Source of the DNA: Desulfosalsimonas propionicica
Lineage (GTDB): Bacteria; Desulfobacterota; Desulfobacteria; Desulfobacterales; Desulfosalsimonadaceae
Reading direction: 5' to 3'
Assembly (NCBI RefSeq): GCF_013761005.1
Contig: NZ_JACDUS010000001.1
Location: forward strand, 744,001 to 808,000
DNA length: 64,000 nucleotides
The notes beneath the pieces were generated by a model that saw only the letters and a program-made list of their open reading frames with translations, did not search any database and was not told the origin of the DNA. Of the stretch, positions 17,263 to 26,513 are shown piece after piece (position 1 is the first letter of the stretch; every line of letters starts with the position of its first letter). Made by a program: the position numbers and the translations under genes.

Positions 17263-18069
17263 TTAAAGGAAATGCGGTTTATTTGCCGACCGGGCCTGCC
17301 CGCTTCCAAAATTCGTATCCGGATTTCGCCATGGCGCAAGGGGACTTTTCCATTCAATGGCGTTTGGTTTACACGATTCCTTGCAGTCGCCGCACTGGAC
17401 ACAGTTGATTTCTGAAGGCCGGGTCTCCAGGTGGCAACGGTGCCTGCACTGATCGCAGTCCGAACAACGGGCGTTTTTTAAAAAGCCAAAAAGGGAAAAA
17501 CGGGAAAGGATTTCTATTGCGCCGCCCGTGGGGCACAAAAACCGGCACCAGAACATGGGCACGGCCAGGCTCAGGCCCAGGGCCGCAAGTACGAACAGGA
17601 TTTTATAGATCCATACGGGATCTGCATGTTCAACGGTAAGGCCCACGGATTTAAAAAAATCTCCCGTGCGGATGGGGATGGCCCATCGCGGGTTTTGGGC
17701 CAGAAAAAAGAAATAAAGGGCAAGCACCAGCACAAAGTATTTGCCGTAGGCAAGACCGGCGCTTACCCGCTTTTTTAGCTTGCTTTTGAGAAACGATCCC
17801 ATGGAGAGGATCTCAGAGACCAGCCCGCCCGGGCAGATCCAGCCACAAAAGGCCCGGCCGAAAACAAGCACGGACCCGCCGATCAGAATCCAGCTCCACA
17901 GCCAGAGGCTGCGTCCCGGGCATTGGATAACCGGACAATTGCCGCATCCAATATAGGGTACGGCAAAGGGGCATCTGAAGATGCCGTAAAAGGACCATTC
18001 ACCGATCAGACCCAGGGATATGAACTGGACGATTCGCCGTTTCCAGTTGCTGAAGAATGTTTTAAGCAT
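17263..18069 (-). CDS. NapH-like membrane ferredoxin
   Basis: A 268-residue protein with about four to five membrane segments and the NapH-type motifs FGRAFCGWICPGG and FWCRFLCPTGG. Two ferredoxin-like clusters follow near the C-terminus (CSDCDQCRHRC, CVQCGDCKESCKP). NapH-type proteins pass electrons from the quinone pool across the membrane. An extra CGNCPVIQCP near residue 42 adds three cysteines before the first canonical motif. It is the last gene of a three-gene operon and overlaps the upstream binding-protein gene by eight bases. It differs from the 552-residue polyferredoxin at 5908 because it has no NapG part. Confidence 0.82.
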   Translation of the reverse strand: MLKTFFSNWKRRIVQFISLGLIGEWSFYGIFRCPFAVPYIGCGNCPVIQCPGRSLWLWSWILIGGSVLVFGRAFCGWICPGGLVSEILSMGSFLKSKLKKRVSAGLAYGKYFVLVLALYFFFLAQNPRWAIPIRTGDFFKSVGLTVEHADPVWIYKILFVLAALGLSLAVPMFWCRFLCPTGGAIEILSRFSLFGFLKNARCSDCDQCRHRCHLETRPSEINCVQCGDCKESCKPNAIEWKSPLAPWRNPDTNFGSGQARSANKPHFL

Positions 18070-18916
18070 CGGTAACTCCGTATTTGTGGGTCAGTCGCCG
18101 GCCTTCAGAGGAGCGTGCATGGATGAAGCCTGCTGCTTCAAAAAAGCGCTGACTCTTTTCCGAGAGGATGTATTCAATAAACGCCTCGGCCAGATCCAGA
18201 TTTTTCGCCCATTTCATCATGCCGATAGTAAAAGGGACGGGCGCCGGTGGAATGTATTTTTCGGGAATCGGCAGGATCTCAAGCCGTCCCGCAAAGCAGG
18301 GCAGCCGGCTGATACGCAGCTCGATGACTGCAGCATCCGCTTTTCCGTCGGCAAGCGTGGTCATGGCCGTTTGAACGCAGTCTCCCGATTGGACGGCATT
18401 TTTTCGGGCTTTTTCAACCACTCCGGCCTTTTCCATTATGATCAGGCTCGCTTTGCCGCCTGGCGGCGAAGCGTCCGGGGCCAGAGCCGTCCGGACATCG
18501 TCGCGGGATAGGTCCGCGATTCCTTCGATCCCGGCGGGATTGCCTTTGGGCGTGGCCACCACGTAGCGGGTAAAACACAATGGCTCAAACCAGCGCATTT
18601 TGCCCTGCGCTCTGAGTTTTCGCGCCAATTCAAGAACCCTCGGGGCAAACACCTCGGTTTCGGCTGTTCCGGACAAAAGCGATTTGCCCAGGGCTCCGGC
18701 AAACGCGCCGGTGTAGGCAATGGCGGCGCCGGTTTTTTGTTCAAAAGCATGGTTGGCGGGTTGAAATGCCTCGGCCAGGCCGCCGCAGGACCAGGCCTGA
18801 AGTGTTTTATTCGTGAAGCCGCCGGCAAAAGCGGAGGCTCCCGTGAAAATGCTCGCCCCAAGAGCAAGGCTGCCGGCTTTTAGAAAGGCGCGTCGGTTCA
18901 GGCGGTCTTTTGCCAT
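18062..18916 (-). CDS. Tat-exported ModA-like periplasmic binding protein
   Basis: A 284-residue protein. The N-terminus RRAFLKAGSLALGASIFTGA is a twin-arginine signal. The mature part resembles molybdate/tungstate-type binding proteins: LAEAFQPANHAFEQKTGAAI, YVVATPKGNPAGIEGIADL, and the closing TIGMMKWAKNLDLAEAFIEYI. No permease or ATPase gene is adjacent, so it may not serve a normal ABC importer. A Tat signal on a solute-binding protein is unusual and hints at a folded or cofactor-bearing cargo. It starts with AAGGAG eight bases upstream, overlapping the NifB-type gene by 19 bases. The ligand is unknown; molybdate, tungstate or another oxyanion is possible. Confidence 0.72.
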   Translation of the reverse strand: MAKDRLNRRAFLKAGSLALGASIFTGASAFAGGFTNKTLQAWSCGGLAEAFQPANHAFEQKTGAAIAYTGAFAGALGKSLLSGTAETEVFAPRVLELARKLRAQGKMRWFEPLCFTRYVVATPKGNPAGIEGIADLSRDDVRTALAPDASPPGGKASLIIMEKAGVVEKARKNAVQSGDCVQTAMTTLADGKADAAVIELRISRLPCFAGRLEILPIPEKYIPPAPVPFTIGMMKWAKNLDLAEAFIEYILSEKSQRFFEAAGFIHARSSEGRRLTHKYGVTDA

Positions 18917-19743
18917 TTGCAGGACTCCTTTCCCGGAATTCCCCGGGCATCAGCCCGGCATTGTTTGCAGGATCTAAATACATGCAGGTAAGGGTGGCAC
19001 GCTTTGTAAATTGCTGCCATCATCGCCGCATCGGGCGTTTGGCAGTGGCCCAGCCGGGCGGCCGGAATTAGCGGCATGGGGTTGATCACCCCGACCCCGA
19101 GATTTGAAACGAATTTTGCAATTTCTGTAATATGGCGGTCATTGATCCCGGGAATCACCACAGTGTTCACCTTGACATAAATGCCGGCGTCAAGCGCTTT
19201 TCGAATGCCTTCAAGTTGGCACTCCAACAGAAGCCCCGCCCCCTGGATGCCATCCAGTCGCCTCTCCCCGCTTCTCACACCTGAATGGATTTGTGCGGTG
19301 ACATTTGGATCCACCCCGTTTACTGTCACACTCAGGAACGCGACCCTCATTTTTTTGAGTTTTTCTACAGCACCCGGCAGGTTCAGGCCGTTGGTGCACA
19401 GGCAGAGCCGCGCGTGAGGCAGTTCCCGGTTGATCAGGGAAAGGGTTGTAAAGGTCTCCGGGTTGGCCAGCGGATCGCCCGGCCCCGCAATCCCCACAAT
19501 TGCCTGCTCGCCTTGCTCGCAAAGAAAGTCCCGGGCTTCATTCGCCGCCTCTTTGGGCGAAAGGATTTTTTCACAAATGCCGGGGCGGTCTTTTTGGTTC
19601 AATTCACGGCCGATCCCGCGCTCGCAATAGGCGCAGCGGATGTTGCAGCGGGCGGCAACGGGCAGATGGATCCTTGCGATGCGGTGATGAGCCCGGTCAC
19701 TCATGCATGGGTGATCAGGAACAGGGGCGGCAGATAACTTCAT
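18898..19743 (-). CDS. NifB-type radical SAM protein
   Basis: A 281-residue radical SAM protein. It has the NifB N-terminal motif HPCMSDRAHHRIARIHLPVA, the cluster motif CNIRCAYC (Cys33, Cys37, Cys40), RPGI, GIAGPGDPLANPE, CTNGL, LECQLEGI, VKVNTVVIPGIND and a C-terminal SCKQCRADARG (Cys259, Cys262). Together these are the NifB signature, not the general MoaA pattern. NifB fuses two [4Fe-4S] clusters and adds carbide to form NifB-co. The cysteine that true NifB carries six residues after the third radical-SAM cysteine is missing here (Arg46), so it may not make NifB-co. It also lacks the NifX domain. ATG 19743 has AAGGAG. It is first in an operon with the ModA-like and NapH-like genes, and no nif genes are nearby. 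Confidence 0.82.
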   Translation of the reverse strand: MKLSAAPVPDHPCMSDRAHHRIARIHLPVAARCNIRCAYCERGIGRELNQKDRPGICEKILSPKEAANEARDFLCEQGEQAIVGIAGPGDPLANPETFTTLSLINRELPHARLCLCTNGLNLPGAVEKLKKMRVAFLSVTVNGVDPNVTAQIHSGVRSGERRLDGIQGAGLLLECQLEGIRKALDAGIYVKVNTVVIPGINDRHITEIAKFVSNLGVGVINPMPLIPAARLGHCQTPDAAMMAAIYKACHPYLHVFRSCKQCRADARGIPGKESCKWQKTA

Positions 19744-20163
19744 TCGGCTCCTTTTTCAGAAATTTTCCAGTTGTAAACAAAAGAACGTAACTTAATGTAA
19801 ATAAATTGCTTTTTCCAATACTTTCTATTTATAAATATATTTTATTTTATTGAAATTATCTATGATTACGCAAAGGATCGCTGTCCCTGTAATGGTGACA
19901 AGGCAAGGCGGCACCGGGCGTGCTGGAGCTATTTGATGGGTCGGGAAAACTGCCTGAACCTCACCGCCAGGGAACAATGCCAAAGGGCCGGATAAATCGG
20001 CATGATCAGAATGCATGAAGCGCCTGTGCTGCAAATGGCGGCCTTAACCGCGTGTTAACCTCCTGCCTGTTATATGTCCTGCGTAGCCAAAACAAAAAAA
20101 CGCAAAAGTTTTATGCATTCCAAAATTGCATTTGAAATCCTTGGTTAAGGGGAAAAAAGGACA
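19744..20163. other. Divergent intergenic region between the NifB-type operon and the efflux operon
   Basis: About 420 bp with no convincing gene. The part next to the NifB-type gene (19780-19865) is very AT-rich and may hold its promoter. It is followed by a sharp GC-rich block of about 190 bp (19868-20060) with several short inverted repeats, for example ATGCC with GGCAT around 20000 and TTAAC (20044-20048) with GTTAA (20054-20058). This could be a leader RNA or regulator site, but I recognise no known riboswitch or small RNA. The short reading frame at 19825-20034 looks random. Confidence 0.4.
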
Positions 20164-21531
20164 ATGCGGAACCGTTTACGGACAAAAGGCATTTTTTTTC
20201 TTCTCTTCCTTGTCATCCTGTTTTTAAGCGCCTGCAGTATGGGGCTGAAGAAGGATTACGCAGCATTGGCGGATCAGGATCGAGAGCGGATCCAGCGCTG
20301 GTCCGTGCTGGATGAAGGGGAGCAGGCCGCCATTCTGGGGGATCTGATCAGTTCCCCTGAGATGGAGGCCCTTGTGGATGAGGCATTGGCGGCCAATCCG
20401 GATTTGCAGCAGACCTTGCTGACCCTGCGCATCAGACAGGTCCAATACCGGAAGACTTTCGGAGACCGGCTGCCGGAAATCAAAGGGGGCTATACGGCCG
20501 GCAAAGAGGAGGACACGGATCCAAGTTATACCGGCTCCCTTTCCATCGGCTGGGAGGTGGACCTGTGGCGGAAACTGGCCGATGAGAGCCGGGCGGCGGG
20601 AAAAGATGCGGCCCAGCAGCAGGCCCTTTACCAATCCGCCCGGGACACCCTGGGTGCCGAGGTGATGAAGGCCTGGCTGGAGCTGATCGCCACGCAAAAG
20701 AATATCACAATTGAAAAGAAACGTCTCGGTGTGCTGGAAAAAAACGAAGCCTTTATTCTGGGACGTTACAAGAACGGGCTGGGGACCCTTGAGGACCTGG
20801 ACAGCGCCCGTACCCGTACGGCAAGCTCCCGGGCCAGCCTGGAAGAATACCGGGAAAACCTGGCCAGGCAGCGGCGGGCCCTTAACTCCCTTCTGGGGCG
20901 GGAAGCCGGGCCTGCTCTCACCCTGCCGGCCGATTATCCCACGGTCGTCCCCCCGCTGATTTCTCTTCCGGCGCAGACCCTGAAGCGCCGTCCCGACCTG
21001 AAGGCCGCCTACCTGGCCATTGAGGCGGAAAGCCTGCGGGCCAGCGCAGCCTACAAGGCGCTTTTGCCCAGCATTGATCTGGAGGCGGCCTTTGAAGACG
21101 TGGCCGACACTCCCGGCGCTGCCCTTTTGACCGATCCGGTCTGGTCGGTGCTGGCCGGGTTGACCGCGCCGCTTTACCAGGGCGGAAAACTGAGAGCTGC
21201 GGCCGAAATCTCCGGGATGGAAACCGCAAAAGCCTATCAGGCATACCGCGAGACCTTGCTTGATGCCGTAAATGAAGTCGAAGACGCCGTCGGCCAGGAG
21301 CAGGCGCTGAAAAAGCAGGTAAGGCATATCAACACCGCGCTGGCCTCGGCGCGCAGCAACCGCTTGCAGTACCGGGAAAAATATCGGGCCGGTCTGGCCG
21401 GGATGCTGGATCTTCTCAATGTCCAGGAGCAGACCTATGATCTTGAACAGCAATTAAACAACCTGATTCATGAGCGCCTGGTCAACCGGATTGATCTCGG
21501 CCTGGCGCTCGGCCTTGGAGTGAAACAATGA
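20164..21531 (+). CDS. Outer-membrane efflux lipoprotein (TolC/NodT family)
   Basis: A 455-residue protein with a lipoprotein signal ending FLSAC (Cys24). The body is helical and repeats the outer-membrane-factor pattern twice: LVDEALAANPDLQQTLL with SIGWEVDLWRKL, and YLAIEAESLRASAAYKALLP with LTAPLYQGGKLRAAAE. It forms the outer-membrane channel of the tripartite pump encoded with the next two genes. Its stop overlaps the start of the adaptor gene (ATGA). NodT-type lipoproteins are the usual partner of RND pumps of this kind. Confidence 0.9.
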   Translation: MRNRLRTKGIFFLLFLVILFLSACSMGLKKDYAALADQDRERIQRWSVLDEGEQAAILGDLISSPEMEALVDEALAANPDLQQTLLTLRIRQVQYRKTFGDRLPEIKGGYTAGKEEDTDPSYTGSLSIGWEVDLWRKLADESRAAGKDAAQQQALYQSARDTLGAEVMKAWLELIATQKNITIEKKRLGVLEKNEAFILGRYKNGLGTLEDLDSARTRTASSRASLEEYRENLARQRRALNSLLGREAGPALTLPADYPTVVPPLISLPAQTLKRRPDLKAAYLAIEAESLRASAAYKALLPSIDLEAAFEDVADTPGAALLTDPVWSVLAGLTAPLYQGGKLRAAAEISGMETAKAYQAYRETLLDAVNEVEDAVGQEQALKKQVRHINTALASARSNRLQYREKYRAGLAGMLDLLNVQEQTYDLEQQLNNLIHERLVNRIDLGLALGLGVKQ

Positions 21532-22700
21532 TACGACGTTTTTCACAATGGTTCATTCTGTTGGCGGCCATTTTTGTTCTGCTGGCCGCAGCTTTCTATA
21601 TCCAGCACAGGATGAAGGTGCATGCGAACCGGACGGTGCCGGTAAAAAAAACCGCTGAAAAACACCCGAATGTATCCGTCGTCACCGTTGATACCGCACG
21701 CTACCGGGCCAGCGTGAGCGCCCATGCAGCGGCTTTTCCTCATTTTGATCTGACGCTGGTTTCACAGGTGTCCGGCCGGGTACAGTCCCTGGCCGAAGAT
21801 TTTGAACCCGGAAAGCGGTTGAAAAAAGGACACACCCTGGCCCGGCTGGAAGACTCCGATTATCGGGCAGAAGTGGCCGCCGCAAAGCAGGATTTAAGTG
21901 ATGCGCAGCTTAATTTGCTGGAAGAAAATCGCGAGGCCCTGCAGGCCAAAGCCGAATGGGAGGCTTCCGGGGTAGGCGGGAAACCCGAATCCGAACTGGT
22001 GCTTCGCAAGCCGCAGGTGGCCGCCGCTGAAGCCGCCGTTGCCAATGCCCGCGCCGCTCTGGCAAGCGCCCGCAAGGATCTTGCCCGGACCCGTATTACC
22101 GCACCCTTTGATGCACTGGTGGTTGAACGTATGATTTCGCCGGGAAGCTATGTCCAGGCCGGTACTGATATTGCCAGGCTGTACAGTACGGACAGGGCTG
22201 AAATTTTTGTTTCCCTGTCTGCCAAAGATTGGTCCAAACTGCCCGGGGCAAGGCTGCTTGAAAGCGGCGGCTGGAATGCCGAACTTCAAAATATCGGAAA
22301 CGGACAAACCTGGTCAGCCCGGGTCCTGCGGGCAGAGCAGCACCTTGAGGAAGCAACCCGGCAGAGGGATCTGATCCTTGCTGTTGATAACCCGCTTGAT
22401 TCAAAACCGCCTTTTTTGCCCGGGACCTTTATTAAAGCGACCATTCCCGGCCGAAGCATGGAAAACCTCTGGAAACTGCCCGGCTCGGCTTTGAGCCAGG
22501 AGGGCGAGATCTGGTATGTCAAAGCCGACGATACGCTGGCAGCATTTTCGGCAGCAGTGTGTTTCAGCGATGAAAAGGCCATGTATGTGCCCGTGCCGGA
22601 GGCCTTGAGAAAGAGCGAACAGAGAGTTCTGGTTCATCCGCTGACAAGTTATATGCGGGGAATGCGGGTCCGGCCGGTTGCGGAGAGGGTCCATGAATAA
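21528..22700 (+). CDS. RND efflux periplasmic adaptor (membrane fusion protein)
   Basis: A 390-residue protein with one N-terminal membrane anchor (FILLAAIFVLLAAAFYI). It has the adaptor layout: a barrel-sandwich strand LVSQVSGRVQSLAEDFEPG and GHTLARLEDSDYRAEV, a short hairpin rich in Ala and Glu, then LARTRITAPFDALVVERMISPGSYVQAG. It links the inner-membrane pump to the outer channel. It overlaps the genes on both sides, by four bases upstream and eight downstream, so the operon is tightly coupled. Confidence 0.9.
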   Translation: MIRRFSQWFILLAAIFVLLAAAFYIQHRMKVHANRTVPVKKTAEKHPNVSVVTVDTARYRASVSAHAAAFPHFDLTLVSQVSGRVQSLAEDFEPGKRLKKGHTLARLEDSDYRAEVAAAKQDLSDAQLNLLEENREALQAKAEWEASGVGGKPESELVLRKPQVAAAEAAVANARAALASARKDLARTRITAPFDALVVERMISPGSYVQAGTDIARLYSTDRAEIFVSLSAKDWSKLPGARLLESGGWNAELQNIGNGQTWSARVLRAEQHLEEATRQRDLILAVDNPLDSKPPFLPGTFIKATIPGRSMENLWKLPGSALSQEGEIWYVKADDTLAAFSAAVCFSDEKAMYVPVPEALRKSEQRVLVHPLTSYMRGMRVRPVAERVHE

Positions 22701-25700
22701 TTCGATGAAAGGGATTATCGCCTGGTTTGCCACCAACCCGGTGGCTGCCAACCTGCTTTTGGTCCTCGTCATTGTGCTTGGCCTTTTTCAGGCGGCAAAC
22801 TTGCGCAAGGAAGCCTTTCCCAGTATGGAGCCCGACAGCCTGACGATCTCGGTCACCTATGACAGCGGTTCAGCCAAGCAATCCGAGGAAGGGATCGCGA
22901 TAAAAATCGAGGACCAGCTCGAGGATGTCACCGGCATTGAATCGATCACCAGTTCCTCCACACGGCGGGGCAGCACTGTGACCGTTGAGAAACAGGCCGA
23001 CTATGATCTCGATGTGCTGTTAAGAGACGTGAAGACCAAGGTGGATGCCATTTCCAACTTTCCCGTTGCAGCGGAAAACCCGGTTATTGAAAAAGCGGAG
23101 CGGGAAGAACATTCGCTCTGGCTCCAGCTCCACGGCGAGGCCGGCCGGCACACGCTGCAGCAGCTTGCCGATGAACTCAAAACAGATCTGCTCGCCAATC
23201 CTTATGTCAACCGGGTGACCATTTCCGGGTGGCTTGATCCGATGATGGTCATTGAGATCGGCGAGGGGCAGCTTCAGGCTTATGGTCTGTCGCTGGCGGA
23301 TGTGGAGACGGCCGTTAACCAGGAGTCTTCGAACACGGCAACAGCTGTGCTGAGAAACGAGAGTGTATATCTCCAGCTCAAGGCTTCGGAGCAGGCTTAT
23401 TACAATGAAGCTTTCGCTGCCATTCCGCTTTTGACCCGAAATGACGGCAGCCGGGTGCGGCTGGGGGATGTGGCCTTGATCCGTGACACCTTCGATGATG
23501 ACACCTCGGTGCTGTCGCGTTTTAACGGCCATCCCGGCATTGCCCTGCAGGTCATTACCACCGGGCAGGACGACATTTCAGATTCGGTTGCGGGAGCCCG
23601 GCAGGTGGTCGAAGAGTGGCGGAACAACGGCAGCCTGCCCCAGGGCGTGTCCCTTTCGAGCTGGTATGACCGCAGTACCATGATCACGGAGCGTCTGCAG
23701 CTTCTGATCAAGAATGCGCTGGCCGGTATCGCAATGGTTTTTGTCCTCCTGGCCGTTTTCTTGAACCTCTCGGTGGGGTTCTGGGTGGCCATGGGACTGC
23801 CCTTTGTGTTTCTGGGCACCCTGTATTTTATGGGTGATGCCTTTGCCGGGCTCTCGCTCAATGAAATGACCACCTTTGGCTTTATCATTGCCCTGGGTAT
23901 CGTGGTCGACGATGCCGTGGTGATCGGAGAAAACGTCTACACCACACGTTCCGCCCTTGGCGACACGGTGGAGAACACCATCAAGGGAACCCGGCAGGTG
24001 GCGATACCGACCCTGTTCGGGGTCTTTACCACAGTGGCGGCATTTTATGCGATTTCGCAGACCAGCGGGCACCTGGGAGAACTTTATGCCCAGTTCGCCA
24101 TGATTGTGGCCATCTGCCTCATGCTCTCGGCCGTTGAGTCCAAACTGATTCTGCCCGCCCACCTGGCTCATCTCAACACCCGGCCGCAGGTGAGCAAAAA
24201 TCCTTTGCTGCGGGGCTGGCAGAAGATTCAGACCGGCGCGGACAAGGGGCTTTCCTGGTTTAACCGGCGCTGTTACGGGCCGGTCATTGACCGGGCGCTC
24301 AAATACCGGTATGCGGTTGTTGTTCTGTTTCTGACGATTTTTGTTCTGGTTGTGACAATGCCTTTGACCGGTGCGCTACAGGTGAGTTTTTTCCCCGATA
24401 TCCCGGGTGATACCGTCCGCGCCCAACTGACGATGGAAAATGATGCCAGCTTCGGCCGGACCCATGCGGCTTTAAATCTCCTGGAGGAAAGAGCCTATGA
24501 AACCGGCCGGCGGCTTTGCGGCACAGATGAGGGTGAAACAGGCATCGCCAATCTTCAGGTGCTGTCCGAGGCCGATCAGTCCGGATCGGTGAAGGTGGAG
24601 CTCAAAAAGACAGCCCCTTATGACATTGGCACGTTCACGAAACAATGGCGGGAGGCGACCGGCCTGCCGGAAGGCACCCGGACAGTAAGCATTCAGAACG
24701 CGCCGGCCATGGTCGATGCCCTGCGTGTTGAACTGCGGGCAAACGATGATGAATTGCTGAGAACTGCGGGCCGGGCATTCAAGGAAAGGCTTCAGAAAAT
24801 TCCGGGTGTCAGCGGTATTGAAGACAATCTCGAACCCGGCCAGCCGCAGCTTCGTTTTGAGCTGACGCAGCAGGGACGATCCCTTGGCGTTACCATGGAG
24901 ATGCTGGCCGAGCAGATTTTACAAGCGTTTAACGGCCAGGTCGTTCAGCGGTTTCAGCGGGGAAGCGACGAGATCGAGGTCAAGGTCCGCTACCCGGAAT
25001 CCGCCCGGGAAAGCGCCGCGGATGTGCTGGATGCCAATGTCCGCACAGCGGACGGAACAGTGCTGCCGCTTTCCGCGGTTGCCAGGGCAGGCTACGGTTT
25101 TACCCGGGATACAATTGCCCGCATTGACGGCAAACGCGCCGTCTATATATCGGCGGATGTGGACAAGGACACCCTCTCTTCCACCGATCTGGTCAGTATG
25201 TTGCAGCGCGACATCGCCCCCGGACTGGAAAACCAGTATCCCGGCCTGGACATTCACTTTGCCGGGGAAGCCGAAGAACAGGCAAAGACCCAGACCTCAA
25301 TGCTGAAAATGTTTCTGCTGGCCCTGCTCATCATTTATTTTCTGCTGGCCGTGCCGCTGAAATCCTATATCCAGCCGATTCTCATCATGACGGCCATCCC
25401 CTTCGGGATTGTGGGCGCCATGCTCGGCCACTGGCTCAATGATCTTTCATTGGGAATTTTATCTTTAAATGGTATCATTGCCTTGTCCGGGGTCGTGGTC
25501 AACGACAGCCTGCTGCTGGTTTCAACATATAACAGCTTAAAGGACGAGGAAGCGGACCTGGTGCAGGCCATCAGCCGGGCGGGCAAAAGCCGGCTGCGCG
25601 CCGTGCTGCTCACCTCACTGACCACTTTTGCCGGTCTGGTGCCGCTTCTGAGCGAGACGTCCATGCAGGCCCGGTTTTTGATTCCCGCTGCCGTTTCCCT

Positions 25701-25842
25701 GGCGTACGGCATCATCTTTGCCACTGTTATCACGCTGATTTTAATTCCGGTGCTCCTGATGATCCGGCATGATGCGGGAGAACGGCTTTCGCGTATCCCA
25801 CGGCAAATCAAACTCTTACAGAAGAAGGCGCAGCCATGCTAA
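22693..25842 (+). CDS. RND family efflux transporter permease (AcrB-like)
   Basis: A 1049-residue inner-membrane pump, normal length for the family. It has an N-terminal helix then porter domain, the central block VFVLLAVFLNLSVGFW through ALGIVVDDAVVIGENVY, a second porter domain, and a matching C-terminal block (LLALLIIYFLLAVPLKSY, NGIIALSGVVVNDSLLLVST). The acidic pair in GIVVDDAVV is the expected proton-relay site. Substrates cannot be predicted. ATG 22693 was chosen over the upstream TTG at 22678. It overlaps the response-regulator gene by seven bases. Confidence 0.93.
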   Translation: MNNSMKGIIAWFATNPVAANLLLVLVIVLGLFQAANLRKEAFPSMEPDSLTISVTYDSGSAKQSEEGIAIKIEDQLEDVTGIESITSSSTRRGSTVTVEKQADYDLDVLLRDVKTKVDAISNFPVAAENPVIEKAEREEHSLWLQLHGEAGRHTLQQLADELKTDLLANPYVNRVTISGWLDPMMVIEIGEGQLQAYGLSLADVETAVNQESSNTATAVLRNESVYLQLKASEQAYYNEAFAAIPLLTRNDGSRVRLGDVALIRDTFDDDTSVLSRFNGHPGIALQVITTGQDDISDSVAGARQVVEEWRNNGSLPQGVSLSSWYDRSTMITERLQLLIKNALAGIAMVFVLLAVFLNLSVGFWVAMGLPFVFLGTLYFMGDAFAGLSLNEMTTFGFIIALGIVVDDAVVIGENVYTTRSALGDTVENTIKGTRQVAIPTLFGVFTTVAAFYAISQTSGHLGELYAQFAMIVAICLMLSAVESKLILPAHLAHLNTRPQVSKNPLLRGWQKIQTGADKGLSWFNRRCYGPVIDRALKYRYAVVVLFLTIFVLVVTMPLTGALQVSFFPDIPGDTVRAQLTMENDASFGRTHAALNLLEERAYETGRRLCGTDEGETGIANLQVLSEADQSGSVKVELKKTAPYDIGTFTKQWREATGLPEGTRTVSIQNAPAMVDALRVELRANDDELLRTAGRAFKERLQKIPGVSGIEDNLEPGQPQLRFELTQQGRSLGVTMEMLAEQILQAFNGQVVQRFQRGSDEIEVKVRYPESARESAADVLDANVRTADGTVLPLSAVARAGYGFTRDTIARIDGKRAVYISADVDKDTLSSTDLVSMLQRDIAPGLENQYPGLDIHFAGEAEEQAKTQTSMLKMFLLALLIIYFLLAVPLKSYIQPILIMTAIPFGIVGAMLGHWLNDLSLGILSLNGIIALSGVVVNDSLLLVSTYNSLKDEEADLVQAISRAGKSRLRAVLLTSLTTFAGLVPLLSETSMQARFLIPAAVSLAYGIIFATVITLILIPVLLMIRHDAGERLSRIPRQIKLLQKKAQPC

Positions 25843-26513
25843 ACGTGCTTCTGATTGAGGACGATTTCGATTTTGCGGAAACCGTGGGAGATTATCTGGA
25901 GCTGGAATCCATTGTCTGTGATTACGCCAGCAACGGCGTGGCTGGATTGCAACTGGTCGGGGAAAACGCTTATGACGTGATTCTTCTTGATTTGAACCTT
26001 CCGCGCCTGGACGGCCTGAGCCTGTGTGAACGGCTGCGTGCGGCAGGCAATGATACGCCGATTTTGATGCTTACCGCACGGGACCGGCTGGACGACAAGC
26101 TGGCGGGGTTTGAGGCGGGAACCGACGACTATCTGGTGAAACCTTTTGAATTAAAAGAACTGGTCGTGAGAATCCATGCCCTGGCCAAAAGGCGTAGCGG
26201 GCAAATCCGGGTGTTGCGATGCGGGGATCTGGAAATGAACCTGAAGGAGGGGAGCGTGGTGCGGGCCGGGCGGGGGATCCGGCTATCACCTACGGGCTGG
26301 AAAATCCTTGAGACGCTTCTTCGTGCATCTCCGGCTGTGGTTTCCAGACAGAAACTGATGGATGCGGTTTGGGGCGAGACGCCGCCGGACAGCAACAGCC
26401 TTAAAGTCCATCTCTTTAATTTGCGAAAAGCCGTGGACGGCCCTTTTGCAATGCCTTTGCTTCATACCGTCCCCGGAAAAGGATTTGCTGTCAAAGCGGA
26501 AGATGGGTCATGA
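25836..26513 (+). CDS. OmpR-family response regulator
   Basis: A 225-residue two-domain regulator. The receiver has the acidic pocket IEDD near the N-terminus, the phospho-acceptor Asp52 in LLDLNLPRLDG and a Lys in YLVKPF. The C-terminal winged helix carries LSPTGWKILETLLRASPAVVSRQKLMDAVWG and SLKVHLFNLRKAV. It probably controls the pump operon it belongs to. It overlaps the permease before it and the kinase after it, so it is produced along with the pump. Confidence 0.92.
   Translation: MLNVLLIEDDFDFAETVGDYLELESIVCDYASNGVAGLQLVGENAYDVILLDLNLPRLDGLSLCERLRAAGNDTPILMLTARDRLDDKLAGFEAGTDDYLVKPFELKELVVRIHALAKRRSGQIRVLRCGDLEMNLKEGSVVRAGRGIRLSPTGWKILETLLRASPAVVSRQKLMDAVWGETPPDSNSLKVHLFNLRKAVDGPFAMPLLHTVPGKGFAVKAEDGS

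Noticed and set aside
18898-19743. Naming the radical SAM gene nifB outright
   Set aside because: One expected cluster cysteine is missing, the NifX domain is absent and no nitrogenase gene is in view, so only NifB-type is justified.
19840-19960. GEMM-type (cyclic di-GMP/cGAMP) riboswitch suggested by ACGCAAAGG
   Set aside because: The required upstream GGCAAACC-type segment and the paired stems are missing.
19825-20034. Leftward 69-codon frame in the NifB/efflux gap
   Set aside because: No ribosome site, no family resemblance and composition like random sequence.
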